DNA of 64,000 bases, from positions 205,680-269,679 of the forward strand of contig NZ_BMKX01000005.1 in the NCBI RefSeq assembly GCF_014644555.1, written 5' to 3'. The notes below the pieces were generated by a model. The model saw only the letters and a program-made list of their open reading frames with translations. It had not been told where the DNA came from and made no database searches. The number at the start of each line of letters is the position of its first letter. Position 1 is the first letter of the stretch. This document shows positions 16,650 through 26,423 of the stretch, one piece after another. The translations under genes were made by a program, and so were the position numbers. The DNA comes from Glutamicibacter ardleyensis. Lineage in GTDB: Bacteria > Actinomycetota > Actinomycetes > Actinomycetales > Micrococcaceae.

Positions 16650-17992
16650 CGTGCCTCTTCCTCGTCGAATAGCTCAATAGCGGTGACGTCCAGCGTGGCG
16701 ATTCTCGGTCCATCGGTGGCATGAACCAGCAAGGTCAGCTCCTTGTGGGGCCTTCCAGGTAAGCCGGGAACCGTGAGAGTTATTGAGTCGCCGATTTGTC
16801 CAAGCCGGCCCAGGTGTACCGTGACAAGGCCTGCAAGAGTTTCATAGTCGGAGTCATCCGGAATCTCGAAGCCAATGATTTCATTGGCTTCATAGGAGTG
16901 CAGTGAAGCGTCCAGGCGCCATGAGTTTTCAGACAGTGCTTCGGAGGTACTCTCTTCACGGTCATGTTCATCACGCACCTCGCCGACGATCTCTTCGACA
17001 AGATCTTCCAGCGTTAGCAATCCTGCGATATCTCCGGTTTCATCGATGAGAATCGCCATCTGGGAACCGGTCTGGCGCAGTTGGTCCATGAGGCCATCAA
17101 GTTCAACGGTGTCGGGTACCAAAGTGGCCTGATCCTGGTGTTCGCCTACTGCGGTGAGGTCTCGTTGGTCATGTGGGATGCCAAGAAGCGTACGAATATG
17201 TACCAGGCCGTGTACCTCATGCCCATCGGCACTAACCAGTGGGAAGCGAGAGTGGCCAGTTTTCGCGGCCAGCTCAAGCACCTGGTCGACGGTATGAGCG
17301 GCATTGACGGTGACCATTCGAGTTCTTGGGGTCATCACATCGTGCGCTCGCCGATTTCCAAAGGCGACCGTACGGCGCAGCATTTCTGCCGTTTCCGAGG
17401 GCAGGATTCCTTCGCGTGCCGAGTGTCCGACTAGAGCTACGAGTTCTTCAGCCGAACGCGTGGAAGCGAGTTCTTCTTTCGGTTCGATGCCAAAGCGTCG
17501 CACGATCCAGTTGGCGTTGCCATTAAAGAAGGACAACAAAGGTTTTGTCACCGTGGAAAATCCGCGCTGGAATCCCACTACTGCTTTGGCCGTAGCAAAT
17601 GGTTTGGCAATAGCGAGGTTCTTCGGAACTAATTCCCCGAAGACCATGGTCAGAATGGTAGCAAGCACTAAAGCCAGGCCGATCGAAATTGAACGAGCCA
17701 TTGCTTCGGAGAGACCGGCCGATTCAAGCGGCCCATCCAGAAGTGCTGCGATAGCTGGCTCGGCGAGAAAGCCGATACCCAGATTGGTCAGGGTGATGCC
17801 TAATTGTGCTCCGGAAAGCTGGGTAGACAACGTGCTCATTCCTTTGAGCACTCCGGCTGCGCGCCGGTCTCCCTGATCTGCGGCGTTTTTCACCTCATTG
17901 CGGTTGACCGTGATGAGGGCGAACTCGGCAGCTACAAAAAGTCCGCAGGCGAGAATTAGAACTACAGCAATAAGCAGTGAGATCCATTCCAT
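16646..17992 (-). CDS. CNNM/CorC family membrane protein with CBS pair and CorC_HlyC domain
   Basis: A 448-residue full-length CNNM-type transporter: DUF21 membrane region (FVAAEFALITVNRNEV near residue 20; four segments to about 160), two CBS motifs (MTPRTRMVTV near 218 and the region around 280-345 ending LLTLEDLVEEIVGEV), then the CorC_HlyC domain (about 365-435). Bacterial relatives export Mg2+ or Co2+. The start codon is preceded by AGGGGG with 7-base spacing, and this site is complementary to a CCCCCTG 31 bases upstream of it; see the leader element. It forms a two-gene operon with the short paralogue. Confidence 0.92.
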   Translation of the reverse strand: MEWISLLIAVVLILACGLFVAAEFALITVNRNEVKNAADQGDRRAAGVLKGMSTLSTQLSGAQLGITLTNLGIGFLAEPAIAALLDGPLESAGLSEAMARSISIGLALVLATILTMVFGELVPKNLAIAKPFATAKAVVGFQRGFSTVTKPLLSFFNGNANWIVRRFGIEPKEELASTRSAEELVALVGHSAREGILPSETAEMLRRTVAFGNRRAHDVMTPRTRMVTVNAAHTVDQVLELAAKTGHSRFPLVSADGHEVHGLVHIRTLLGIPHDQRDLTAVGEHQDQATLVPDTVELDGLMDQLRQTGSQMAILIDETGDIAGLLTLEDLVEEIVGEVRDEHDREESTSEALSENSWRLDASLHSYEANEIIGFEIPDDSDYETLAGLVTVHLGRLGQIGDSITLTVPGLPGRPHKELTLLVHATDGPRIATLDVTAIELFDEEEAR

Positions 17993-18000
17993 TATTTACA

Positions 18001-18046
18001 CCCCCTGCCGGATTGCGTTCCTGTGGTTTGCATACCTAACAGGGGG
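18001..18046 (-). promoter_or_regulatory. Leader hairpin sequestering the CNNM ribosome-binding site
   Basis: On the minus strand the leader reads CCCCCTGT (from 18046), then GGT-ATGCAA-ACC-ACAGG, then CAGGGGG (18007-18001), which is the Shine-Dalgarno site. CCCCCTG can pair with CAGGGGG and hide the site. Alternatively CCTGT plus GGT can pair with ACC plus ACAGG and free it. The two pairings compete for the same bases, an arrangement typical of translational switches. Function is inferred. Confidence 0.5.
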
Positions 18047-19000
18047 ATCGGACTGTGATAGCGACTGTCGCTTGTAGCGTTCATCATTCCCTTCTGGTCG
18101 GAGTATCTTCCTCCGGCCCAATTACTGACATCTATTATCCGGTAGTTCCCTGTGCGATTCTCCAAAGGAAGCGGGAGTTAACCGAATACCCCACAACCTC
18201 ACAGAATATTCATAAGTTGCGGATTCGAAGAGGAAGCCAAGGAACGCGGGCTACTTAGACATCAGCAGATAGTCGCGCCGCGCTTTGATCGGATTATGCC
18301 GCCGTCGGAGTTCGGGGGTTGCCTGGTGACGAGTCTGGCACCAACGGGGCCGCCCGTATCGACGGGAGGCTCATTTGGTCCGCGGACCCAGAGTCAGCAA
18401 GTCGAGCGCTAGTCCTTTGGCATATATGTGACGATTCGGAACACTCATGTGCCAGCGCGCAGAGCGACCGCCACGCTCCCTAAGGCTGCGCGGTTCTAAC
18501 TGTGGCTCGGGAGCGCCCGGGCTCACCGCAAAGTTTCTTCCGATGGCTGGTCGAGATTCTGACCTGAAGGGTTTGATGTACAGGAGCGCCGCGGGGTTGG
18601 CGATCGGCGTGCTATCTCGGTAGTGATGGGGCCTAGAAGGACTCTCGTTGTTCCTGGCCATGGACGCCGGCTTCGGTGTGGATTGCGCGCGGTTAGTTGT
18701 CGTCGAAGACGTAGTTCGAATTGCAGGGGAAAGAATCTGTTGATGTTCGCGGGAATGCACCCCACCAAGCCTGCACAAATTGTAGATTCGACCTAGGCGG
18801 CACGTCGATTTTGACCCGTTAGCTACCCTAAGGCGGCCGGCAGCGCTTGCTCGAGTGTTTTTAGTGCTTACTCCTGAATTCCTGAAGCGGAGTCAATAAG
18901 AGGCAAACGACCCGTAGCCGGTGTCAGCTCAGGCACCAAAGCGATCAACGGATGCGTCCGATTTTTCCTAAGCCTCGCTCAGATCCGAAGGCAGAGCATT
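18047..19000. other. About 950 bases without a recognisable gene
   Basis: Short frames occur on both strands (the longest, 135 codons, at 18371-18778 minus), but they have no ribosome-binding site and low-complexity, Arg/Pro-rich translations typical of shadow frames. I see no RNA gene, strong hairpin with a U tract, or mobile-element end. It should contain the promoter of the CNNM operon near its left end. Confidence 0.5.
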
Positions 19001-19837
19001 TCAAAGCAGTGAGTCCGAGGCGTTCCAGAGTTGTTCTGCAGTCTGCGAATTGTGCATTTCCGGATTGACCTTCGTCGCAATCCTGCGCGATTCGTAGTAG
19101 GCGCCGGGGTGGAAAGTTACTCCAGGGGTACCTTCGGCTAGCCAAACGAGCTGATCTGAACCCTGCGCGGGAGTGACGGTAAAGAGACGCTTGAGCGGGC
19201 CATGGTAGATGTACCGCATGAAGTGTGTGGTTTCGCTGGCGAAGCTGCTGGCAACGATACCCGGGTGGAAAGCCACGGCGGTGATGCCTCGTGTCCCGAA
19301 TCGGTGCTGCAATTCCTGGGTGAAGAGGATATTGGCGAGTTTCGCGTTGCCGTAGGCCCGCTGCGGGGTGTAGCCATCCGCGTTTTGCAGGTCTTCGAGG
19401 TTAAGCCGTCCGAAGATCCGCGCAGCCACACTGGCTGTCTGGATAATCGTTGCGCCACCGGCGATGAGTGCCGGCATGAGCAAACGAGTCAGCAGGAATG
19501 GGGAAAGGTGATTGACTTGGAAAGTTTTCTCATAGCCAGCGGTGGTCAGGGCGCGCTCGCCCATGATGCCGCCCGCGTTGTTCGCCAGCACGTTGATCTC
19601 CGGGTACATCTGAAGAAGTTCTTCGGCGAGCCCTCGTACTTGGGCCAGGTCAGCGAAGTCCGCAACATAACAAGGGATACCGAGCTCTGCGGCGATCTTT
19701 CTGGTTTTGCTTTCCGAACGGCCGACGATGACCACTCGATGTCCACGGTCAACCAGCGTGCGTGCAGCGGCCGCGCCTATGCCGTCGCTGCCACCGGTGA
19801 TGATGATGGTTTTGCTCAAGTTAAACTCATCCCTCAT
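19001..19837 (-). CDS. Short-chain dehydrogenase/reductase (SDR)
   Basis: A 278-residue classical-type SDR oxidoreductase. Nucleotide-binding TGGSDGIG (residues 14-21) is followed by an Arg-containing region (VGRSES, about 38) that favours NADP(H). Further motifs are NNAGG near 90, the catalytic Ser in TASVAAR near 137, and YGNAK (YxxxK) near 163. The sequence resembles retinol dehydrogenase/WW-domain oxidoreductase-like bacterial SDRs; the substrate is unknown. It is divergent from uvrA, with 299 bases between them. Confidence 0.88.
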   Translation of the reverse strand: MRDEFNLSKTIIITGGSDGIGAAAARTLVDRGHRVVIVGRSESKTRKIAAELGIPCYVADFADLAQVRGLAEELLQMYPEINVLANNAGGIMGERALTTAGYEKTFQVNHLSPFLLTRLLMPALIAGGATIIQTASVAARIFGRLNLEDLQNADGYTPQRAYGNAKLANILFTQELQHRFGTRGITAVAFHPGIVASSFASETTHFMRYIYHGPLKRLFTVTPAQGSDQLVWLAEGTPGVTFHPGAYYESRRIATKVNPEMHNSQTAEQLWNASDSLL

Positions 19838-20102
19838 GGTCGACTCTGAAACTCGGCCTCCACTTCCGGAACGACCAGCAGGATCATCCTAACCGAAGAG
19901 CGGAGCGGCGGTCAGCGCCCTGCTCCGAGTTTGCGGGCTTGGTCGTCAACGGTTGTTCGCTGCCTTTGGTCAGGTCCTCATGGCATTGCTGCGCAGTGGA
20001 GCCGATGCCAGAAGTGCCATTGGGCCAGCACTCCGCTGAACCCGGAATACCGACGAATATCGCCCTTCGTGAAAGTCACCCCGATATGTGCCACATGCCA
20101 TG

Positions 20103-20136
20103 TTTATTCGAAGTAGTTTTCGATTAGTATTACCTC
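20103..20136 (+). promoter_or_regulatory. uvrA promoter with LexA-like box
   Basis: The palindrome TCGAAG-TAGT-TTTCGA at 20108-20123 differs by one base per half-site from the Gram-positive/actinobacterial SOS box TCGAAC-N4-GTTCGA. A -10 candidate TAGTAT (20125-20130) follows directly; transcription starting about 7 bases later coincides with the GTG start codon, implying a LexA-repressed leaderless mRNA. Confidence 0.6.
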
Positions 20137-23007
20137 GTGGCTATTACTGCAGAAAGCAAAAAACTCGATTTGTCCCGTCTGATCGTTAAGGGTGCGCGCG
20201 AGCATAACCTGAAGAACGTGGATGTGGATCTACCTCGTGACGCGATGATCGTCTTTACCGGCCTGTCCGGTTCGGGCAAATCATCACTGGCCTTTGACAC
20301 GATTTTCGCCGAAGGACAGCGACGCTACGTGGAGTCCCTCTCCGCCTATGCGCGCATGTTCCTCGGGCAGGTCGACAAACCGGACGTAGACTTCATCGAA
20401 GGTCTTTCCCCGGCAGTGTCGATCGACCAGAAATCCACGAACCGCAATCCGCGTTCAACCGTTGGCACCATTACCGAGGTGTACGACTACATGCGCCTGC
20501 TCTGGGCCCGTGTAGGACACCCACACTGCCCTGAATGCGGTGAGCCAATTTCTAAGCAGACACCACAACAGATTGTTGACCAGCTGCTGGAAATGCCGGA
20601 GAAAACACGCTTCCAGGTGCTCGCGCCCGTGGTTCGTGCGCGCAAGGGAGAGTTCGTTGACCTGTTCGCTGAGCTATCCTCCAAGGGCTTTGCCCGCGCG
20701 CGAGTAGATGGCAAAACTATTCAGCTTTCAGACCCACCGAAGTTGGGCAAACAGATCAAGCACACCATCGAGGTAGTGGTTGATCGCCTAGCGATTAACG
20801 ACACGGTGCAACAGCGCTTGACCGACTCGGTAGAAACCGCATTAAACCTTGCCGAAGGCCGTGTGCTGGTGGACTTCGTTGATCTTGAAGAAGATGATCC
20901 GAAGCGGGTACGTGCATTCTCCGAGAACCTCGCGTGCCCGAATGAGCACCCGTTGGCTATCGACGAGATTGAGCCGCGCACTTTCTCCTTTAACAACCCC
21001 TTCGGCGCATGTTCGGCCTGTAGCGGCATCGGCACCAAGCTTGAGGTTGACGAGCATCTGATCATCCCGGATCCAGAGCTTCCATTGACCGAGGGCGCCA
21101 TTGCGCCGTGGTCCCTAGGTAAGGCGACTACCGAGTACTGGAACCGTCTGATTGAAGGTCTAGGTAAGGAGCTGGGGTTCACCATGGACACCGCCTGGCA
21201 AGACCTTCCGGCTGCCGCGCGCCAGGCAATCTTGCACGGCAAGGATCATAAGGTGGTCGTGCAGTACAAGAATCGCTTTGGCCGCGAACGTAAGTACTCC
21301 ACCGGCTTCGAAGGTGTCATCTCCTATGTTCACCGCAAGCATCAGGAGACCGAGTCGGATCACGCTCGTGACCGTTATGAGCAGTACATGCGTCAGATCC
21401 ACTGCCCGACCTGTGGTGGGGCGCGACTCAACCCGGCCTCACTGTCGGTGCTGATTGGTGGCAAGTCGATCGCCGCGGTGGCAGCAATGGACCTGCGTTC
21501 GGCCGCAGAATTCCTGACGAGTCTGGAACTGAGCGAGCGCGAGGCGCAGATCGCCAACCAGGTTCTGAAGGAAATCGGCGCCCGCATGAAGTTCTTGCTA
21601 GACGTGGGGTTGGAATACTTGACCCTTGAACGTGCAGCCGGCACCTTGTCCGGTGGTGAAGCTCAGCGTATTCGTCTAGCCACACAAATCGGTTCCGGGC
21701 TGGTGGGTGTCCTCTACGTTTTGGACGAGCCATCCATTGGATTGCACCAGCGTGATAATCGCCGGTTAATTGAAACTTTGTTGCACTTGCGTTCGCTGGG
21801 CAACACTCTCATCGTGGTTGAACATGATGAGGACACCATCGCCGAGGCCGACTGGATCGTTGACATTGGGCCGGGCGCCGGTGAACACGGTGGCGAGGTA
21901 GTGCACTCAGGCTCGCTGGAAGATCTGAAGAAAAACACCCGCTCCCTGACGGGTGACTACCTCTCGGGACGTAAGCAGATTGAGTTGCCGGCCAAGCGCC
22001 GAAAGATCGATAAAAAACGTGTACTGAAGCTGGTGGGCGCGAAAGAAAACAACCTGCAAGATGTCACGGTGGACTTCCCTCTGGGCGTGCTCACCGCCAT
22101 TACCGGTGTCTCTGGTTCGGGTAAGTCGACTCTCGTTAACGACATCTTGTACAAGGTGCTGGCCAATAAGCTCAATGGCGCCAAGCAGGTTCCCGGCCGC
22201 CACACCCGTGTGGTGGGTCTGGACCAGCTGGACAAGGTTGTGCATGTTGACCAGTCGCCAATTGGCCGAACCCCGCGTTCAAACCCGGCCACTTACACCG
22301 GTGTGTTTGATAACATTCGTAAGCTTTTCGCAGAAACTAACGAAGCGAAGCTACGCGGTTACCAGCCTGGTCGGTTCTCCTTTAACGTCAAGGGCGGACG
22401 CTGTGAGTCATGCTCGGGTGACGGCACGCTAAAGATCGAAATGAACTTCCTTCCTGACGTGTACGTACCGTGCGAGGTCTGCCATGGAGCGCGCTACAAC
22501 CGCGAAACCTTACAGGTGCTCTACAAGGGCAAGAACATTTCAGATGTGCTGAACATGCCGATTTCAGAGGGCGCCGAATTCTTCGCTGCCTTCACCCCGA
22601 TCGCCCGCCACCTGCGCACCCTAGTCGACGTGGGGCTTGGTTATGTGCGTCTGGGGCAGCCGGCCACCACGCTGTCCGGTGGTGAAGCGCAGCGCGTGAA
22701 GCTTGCCGCAGAACTGCAGAAACGCTCTAATGGTCGCTCCATTTACGTGTTGGACGAGCCGACCACTGGGTTGCACTTCGAAGACATCCGTAAGCTGCTC
22801 AAGGTTCTGCAAGGATTGGTCGACAAGGGTAATACCGTGTTGACCATTGAACACAACCTTGATGTCATCAAGTCCGCTGACTGGGTGATCGACTTGGGTC
22901 CTGAAGGCGGTTCCGGCGGTGGCACCATTCTGGCGACCGGTAGCCCGGAGCAAGTGGCGAAGGTTGCCGCTTCACATACTGGAAAGTTCCTTTCCGAAGT
23001 TCTCTAG
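20137..23007 (+). CDS. uvrA: Excinuclease ABC subunit UvrA
   Basis: UvrA is the ATP-dependent damage sensor that loads UvrB in nucleotide excision repair. At 956 residues it is full length. Two ABC modules are visible: Walker [12 protein letters not shown] (about residue 41) and [11 protein letters not shown] (about 654), each with its LSGGEAQR signature (about 506 and 846). Zinc-binding Cys pairs appear in HPHCPECG (about 128), [10 protein letters not shown] (about 425) and CESCSGDG...[10 protein letters not shown] (about 752-785). GTG 20137 is the likely start. The LexA-like box suggests SOS induction. Confidence 0.97.
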   Translation: MAITAESKKLDLSRLIVKGAREHNLKNVDVDLPRDAMIVFTGLSGSGKSSLAFDTIFAEGQRRYVESLSAYARMFLGQVDKPDVDFIEGLSPAVSIDQKSTNRNPRSTVGTITEVYDYMRLLWARVGHPHCPECGEPISKQTPQQIVDQLLEMPEKTRFQVLAPVVRARKGEFVDLFAELSSKGFARARVDGKTIQLSDPPKLGKQIKHTIEVVVDRLAINDTVQQRLTDSVETALNLAEGRVLVDFVDLEEDDPKRVRAFSENLACPNEHPLAIDEIEPRTFSFNNPFGACSACSGIGTKLEVDEHLIIPDPELPLTEGAIAPWSLGKATTEYWNRLIEGLGKELGFTMDTAWQDLPAAARQAILHGKDHKVVVQYKNRFGRERKYSTGFEGVISYVHRKHQETESDHARDRYEQYMRQIHCPTCGGARLNPASLSVLIGGKSIAAVAAMDLRSAAEFLTSLELSEREAQIANQVLKEIGARMKFLLDVGLEYLTLERAAGTLSGGEAQRIRLATQIGSGLVGVLYVLDEPSIGLHQRDNRRLIETLLHLRSLGNTLIVVEHDEDTIAEADWIVDIGPGAGEHGGEVVHSGSLEDLKKNTRSLTGDYLSGRKQIELPAKRRKIDKKRVLKLVGAKENNLQDVTVDFPLGVLTAITGVSGSGKSTLVNDILYKVLANKLNGAKQVPGRHTRVVGLDQLDKVVHVDQSPIGRTPRSNPATYTGVFDNIRKLFAETNEAKLRGYQPGRFSFNVKGGRCESCSGDGTLKIEMNFLPDVYVPCEVCHGARYNRETLQVLYKGKNISDVLNMPISEGAEFFAAFTPIARHLRTLVDVGLGYVRLGQPATTLSGGEAQRVKLAAELQKRSNGRSIYVLDEPTTGLHFEDIRKLLKVLQGLVDKGNTVLTIEHNLDVIKSADWVIDLGPEGGSGGGTILATGSPEQVAKVAASHTGKFLSEVL

Positions 23008-23023
23008 TTCAACAATTCACTAC

Positions 23024-23083
23024 TGAAGCGGACCCACTGAATATGCGATTTCAGTTATGGATTGCTTACGTGAGTCCGCTTCA
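23024..23083 (+). terminator. Long hairpin after uvrA
   Basis: Arms 23024-23037 and 23070-23083 pair over 14 positions with one mismatch, around a 32-base loop. There is no U tract, so it may be a processing or attenuating structure rather than a strong terminator. It lies 16 bases past the uvrA stop and 15 bases before the next start codon. Confidence 0.45.
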
Positions 23084-23098
23084 TGGGAAGATGTCTAG

Positions 23099-23803
23099 GT
23101 GAATATGTCGGTAACAAGTGTGCTCTTTGATCTGGACGGGACTCTCGTGGACCCGGCAGGTTCCATAACATCCGGAATTCGTCATGCCCTAGTGGCCAAT
23201 GGCGTCACCGATCCGGGGGAGGAAGCTGTCGAAGCGTTAGTGGGTCCACCCCTGCAAATCGGGTTGCGCACTCTGGACGGTGTCACCGATGGGAATATCG
23301 ACCAGATCATCGCCGATTACCGGGCCCGATACGCCAAAGTTGGCATGGCAGCGTCCCGGGTTTATCCGGGTATTCGCGAACTTTTGAAAGCTCTGCGAGA
23401 AGCCGGGATCTATGTGGCGGTCACTACCGCCAAGCCAGAACCTATCGCGCGAGAGCTGATTAGCAAGCAGAACCTCGGCCCGTCGCTAGATGCAATCTTT
23501 GGCAACGCATCAGAGCACGGTTCCCTGGGATCGAGCAAAACCCATATTGTCCACGCCGCGCTCACCGCAGGTAAGCTGGACCCGGCGCGCTGCGTGGTTG
23601 TGGGGGATCGGTACTACGATCTCGACGCCGGTCGTGAAAATTCGGTTGCCTCTATTGGTGTCAGCTGGGGTTTCGCGCTTGAAAACGAATTAGACGTGGC
23701 CGACCACCAGGTAGCTACCGTGCAAGAACTTGCGGTGCTACTGCTTGGTGAAGAACGTGCGGCACGGTTTGAAGGACAATTGATGCAGGAGGGCCAGAAG
23801 TAA
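23099..23803 (+). CDS. HAD-family hydrolase, phosphoglycolate phosphatase-like
   Basis: A 234-residue HAD phosphatase with all four motifs: DLDGTLVDP (about residues 11-19, nucleophile Asp), VAVTTAKPE (Thr, about 102-110), Lys in the SSKTHIV region near 142, and VVGDRYYDLDAGREN (about 161-175). The helical cap inserted after motif I is of the Gph type. It probably dephosphorylates 2-phosphoglycolate or a similar small phosphate ester. GTG 23099 has GGAAG 8 bases upstream. The stop overlaps the next start (23803), so the two are coupled. Confidence 0.87.
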   Translation: MNMSVTSVLFDLDGTLVDPAGSITSGIRHALVANGVTDPGEEAVEALVGPPLQIGLRTLDGVTDGNIDQIIADYRARYAKVGMAASRVYPGIRELLKALREAGIYVAVTTAKPEPIARELISKQNLGPSLDAIFGNASEHGSLGSSKTHIVHAALTAGKLDPARCVVVGDRYYDLDAGRENSVASIGVSWGFALENELDVADHQVATVQELAVLLLGEERAARFEGQLMQEGQK

Positions 23804-24474
23804 TGAGTCTTTACACTATGACCCGCTCATCTATTCGCGGGATGCTGCACACCCTGTGCCGCCCGGAAATCACCGGCCTGCATAACGTGCCCAAGGAAGG
23901 CGGCTTCATCGTCGCCTCAAATCACCTCTCTTTTCTGGACTCGATTATCGTCCAGGCACTCACCCCACGAGATGTCGCTTTTTTTGCGAAGGCGGAGTAT
24001 TTCACCACGCCGGGTCTTAAAGGCAAAGCCATGAAGACCTTCTTCGAGTCTGTAGGTTCTATCCCTGTGCAGCGTGGTGAGCAGGCAGCTTCCGTGGCAG
24101 CCTTGGACTCGTTAGTTGAGATCGTTGAAAGCGGAAGCGGAATCGGTATTTATCCAGAAGGTACGCGTTCCCGTGACGGGAAGCTGTACCGAGGCCGTAC
24201 TGGCGTGGGATGGTTGGCGCTGACCACAGGTGTTCCTGTGATCCCCGTGGGATTGATCGGCACAGAAAAGCTTCAGCCTGCGGGTGCGAAGGGGATTCGC
24301 CCCACCAAATTCTCCATTCATTACGGCGAACCGTTGTACTTCGAGCAGTTGGGACGTAAACACCCGCTGCCGGAGCGTCGTCGTGCCACCGACAGGATTG
24401 TCGACGCAATTGCCGAACTAAGCGGACAGGAACGCGTCGACTCGTACAACCAGCTGCCACCGGACGCGAAGTAG
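23803..24474 (+). CDS. 1-acyl-sn-glycerol-3-phosphate acyltransferase family protein
   Basis: A 223-residue membrane-associated PlsC-type acyltransferase that would acylate lysophosphatidic acid in phospholipid synthesis. It carries the catalytic block NHLSFLD (HX4D, residues 41-47) and the glycerophosphate-binding block YPEGTRSRDG (about 117-126), followed by VPVIPVG near 145. The start overlaps the phosphatase stop by one base, and uvrC begins three bases after its own stop, so it belongs to the uvrC-whiA gene chain. Confidence 0.9.
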   Translation: MSLYTMTRSSIRGMLHTLCRPEITGLHNVPKEGGFIVASNHLSFLDSIIVQALTPRDVAFFAKAEYFTTPGLKGKAMKTFFESVGSIPVQRGEQAASVAALDSLVEIVESGSGIGIYPEGTRSRDGKLYRGRTGVGWLALTTGVPVIPVGLIGTEKLQPAGAKGIRPTKFSIHYGEPLYFEQLGRKHPLPERRRATDRIVDAIAELSGQERVDSYNQLPPDAK

Positions 24475-24476
24475 TT

Positions 24477-26414
24477 ATGGCAGATCCAGCCACTTACCGT
24501 CCCCAATCATCGGATATCCCCACTAAACCCGGTGTCTATCGTTTCCGCGACGAGCACGGTCGGGTAATTTATGTCGGCAAAGCCCGTGTGTTACGCAACC
24601 GGTTGGCCTCCTACTTCGTTAACCCACAGCGGCTAACGGCTAAAACTCGTGCGATGGTATTCACCGCGGCGAGTGTTGAATGGACCACCGTAGGCTCGGA
24701 GCTTGAAGCACTGCAGCTGGAATACACCTGGATCAAGGAATACACCCCACGCTTTAACATCGTCTTCCGAGACGACAAAACCTACCCGTACCTGGCAATA
24801 ACGATGGATGAGAAGTTCCCTCGTGCCTTGGTGATGCGGGGAGACAAACGTAAGGGCGTCAAATACTTTGGCCCGTTTTACCCAGCCAAAGCAATTCGCG
24901 AAACGCTCGACACTCTTTTGCGTGTATTCCCGGTCCGCACCTGCGCACCGGGCGTTTTTAAACGCGCCGAAGCGTCGGGCCGCCCTTGCCTGCTGGGCTA
25001 TATCGACAAGTGCTCCGCGCCCTGTGTGGGTCGTATCAGTCCCGAGGAACACCGGGAACTAGCAGATGACCTTTGCACTTTTATGGGTGGTGAAGCAGGG
25101 AAATTCACGCGCCAACTCACCAGTCAAATGCAAGAGGCAGTGGGTAAGCTCGAGTACGAAAAGGCCGCGCGCTACCGTGATGACATTGCTGCGTTGAATA
25201 AGGTCTTCGAACGTAATGCCGTGGTTCTTGCCGAGAATACCGAGGCTGATGTTTTCGGTATTCATGCAGATGAACTCGAAGCTGCCGTGCAGGTCTTCCA
25301 CGTACGAGACGGCAGAATTCGTTCACAACGCGGCTGGGTCGTGGAAAAGGTTGCGGACCTAACCGACGCCGAATTTGTGGAGCAATTACTTACTCAGGTT
25401 TATGCCGATCATGCGGACCGGATCCCACGCGAGGTACTGGTCCCTACCTTGCCTGACGATATTGAAGACGTAACAACCTGGCTGACCGAACTGCGCGGAT
25501 CCAATGTTTCACTGCGGGTCGCACAGCGCGGTGACAAAGCGGCACTGGCCTCGACCGTGGTTGAAAACGCCGAACAAGCATTACGTCTGCACAAGTCCAG
25601 ACGCGCCGGAGATATTTCGACTCGTTCGGCCGCAATGCAAGAACTCCAGGAAGCCCTGGGTGCGGAAACTGCGCTCTTACGTATCGAATGTTACGACGCT
25701 TCGCATACGCAGGGAACCAACGTAGTCGCCTCGATGGTGGTCTTTGAAGACGGGCTGCCGAAGAAGAGCGAGTATCGAAAATTCTCTATCACCGGCGACG
25801 CGGCGAGAGATGATACGGCCAGCATGTATGACGTCATCTACCGTCGTTTCAACAGATATCTGAAAGAAAAACTTGACCCGGATACGTTTAGTACCGGGGA
25901 AGTTGAGGCTGGAACGACCGAGAAGAGAAAATTCGCTTACCCCCCGTCGTTAGTGATTGTTGACGGTGGTCCGCCACAGGTAGCGGCCGCTCAGAAAGCC
26001 CTAGATGACTTGGGTATTGATGATATTCCGGTGGTCGGTCTAGCGAAACGTCTCGAAGAGCTCTGGTTGCCTGAAGATCCGTTCCCGGTGATTCTGCCTC
26101 GTGCTTCAGCAGCTCTATATCTAGTACAGCGACTGCGCGACGAAGCGCACCGTTTCGCCATTACGTTCCACCGGGCGAAGCGTTCTAAGTCGATGATTTC
26201 TTCGGATTTGGACGCTATTAACGGTTTGGGCAAGTCCAAACAGGAAGCGTTGCGTAAACATTTCGGGTCCATGAAAAAGATCCGTACTGCGACGCTGGAA
26301 CAACTTATGGAAGTCCCCGGAGTCGGGGAAAAACTTGCGACTTCCATCAAGGAATCCTTAGAAGATACTTCACGTGCGGGTGTGAACATGACTACCGGTG
26401 AAATTGTCGACTAG
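24477..26414 (+). CDS. uvrC: Excinuclease ABC subunit UvrC
   Basis: UvrC makes both incisions in nucleotide excision repair. The 645-residue protein has an N-terminal GIY-YIG nuclease domain (PGVYRFRDEHGRVIYVGKA, about residues 18-37), a Cys cluster (CLLGYIDKCSAPCVG, about 171-185), a UVR domain binding UvrB (EKAARYRDDIAALNKVFE, about 225), the RNase H-like nuclease (IECYDASHTQGTNVVASMVVF, about 402) and C-terminal helix-hairpin-helix repeats (about 570-625). It is followed 9 bases later by rapZ. Confidence 0.97.
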   Translation: MADPATYRPQSSDIPTKPGVYRFRDEHGRVIYVGKARVLRNRLASYFVNPQRLTAKTRAMVFTAASVEWTTVGSELEALQLEYTWIKEYTPRFNIVFRDDKTYPYLAITMDEKFPRALVMRGDKRKGVKYFGPFYPAKAIRETLDTLLRVFPVRTCAPGVFKRAEASGRPCLLGYIDKCSAPCVGRISPEEHRELADDLCTFMGGEAGKFTRQLTSQMQEAVGKLEYEKAARYRDDIAALNKVFERNAVVLAENTEADVFGIHADELEAAVQVFHVRDGRIRSQRGWVVEKVADLTDAEFVEQLLTQVYADHADRIPREVLVPTLPDDIEDVTTWLTELRGSNVSLRVAQRGDKAALASTVVENAEQALRLHKSRRAGDISTRSAAMQELQEALGAETALLRIECYDASHTQGTNVVASMVVFEDGLPKKSEYRKFSITGDAARDDTASMYDVIYRRFNRYLKEKLDPDTFSTGEVEAGTTEKRKFAYPPSLVIVDGGPPQVAAAQKALDDLGIDDIPVVGLAKRLEELWLPEDPFPVILPRASAALYLVQRLRDEAHRFAITFHRAKRSKSMISSDLDAINGLGKSKQEALRKHFGSMKKIRTATLEQLMEVPGVGEKLATSIKESLEDTSRAGVNMTTGEIVD

Positions 26415-26423
26415 CCTTGAGTT

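Noticed and set aside
18371..18778. 135-codon minus-strand frame
   Set aside because: Arg/Pro/Ser-rich shadow-like translation, no start signal, no recognisable domain.
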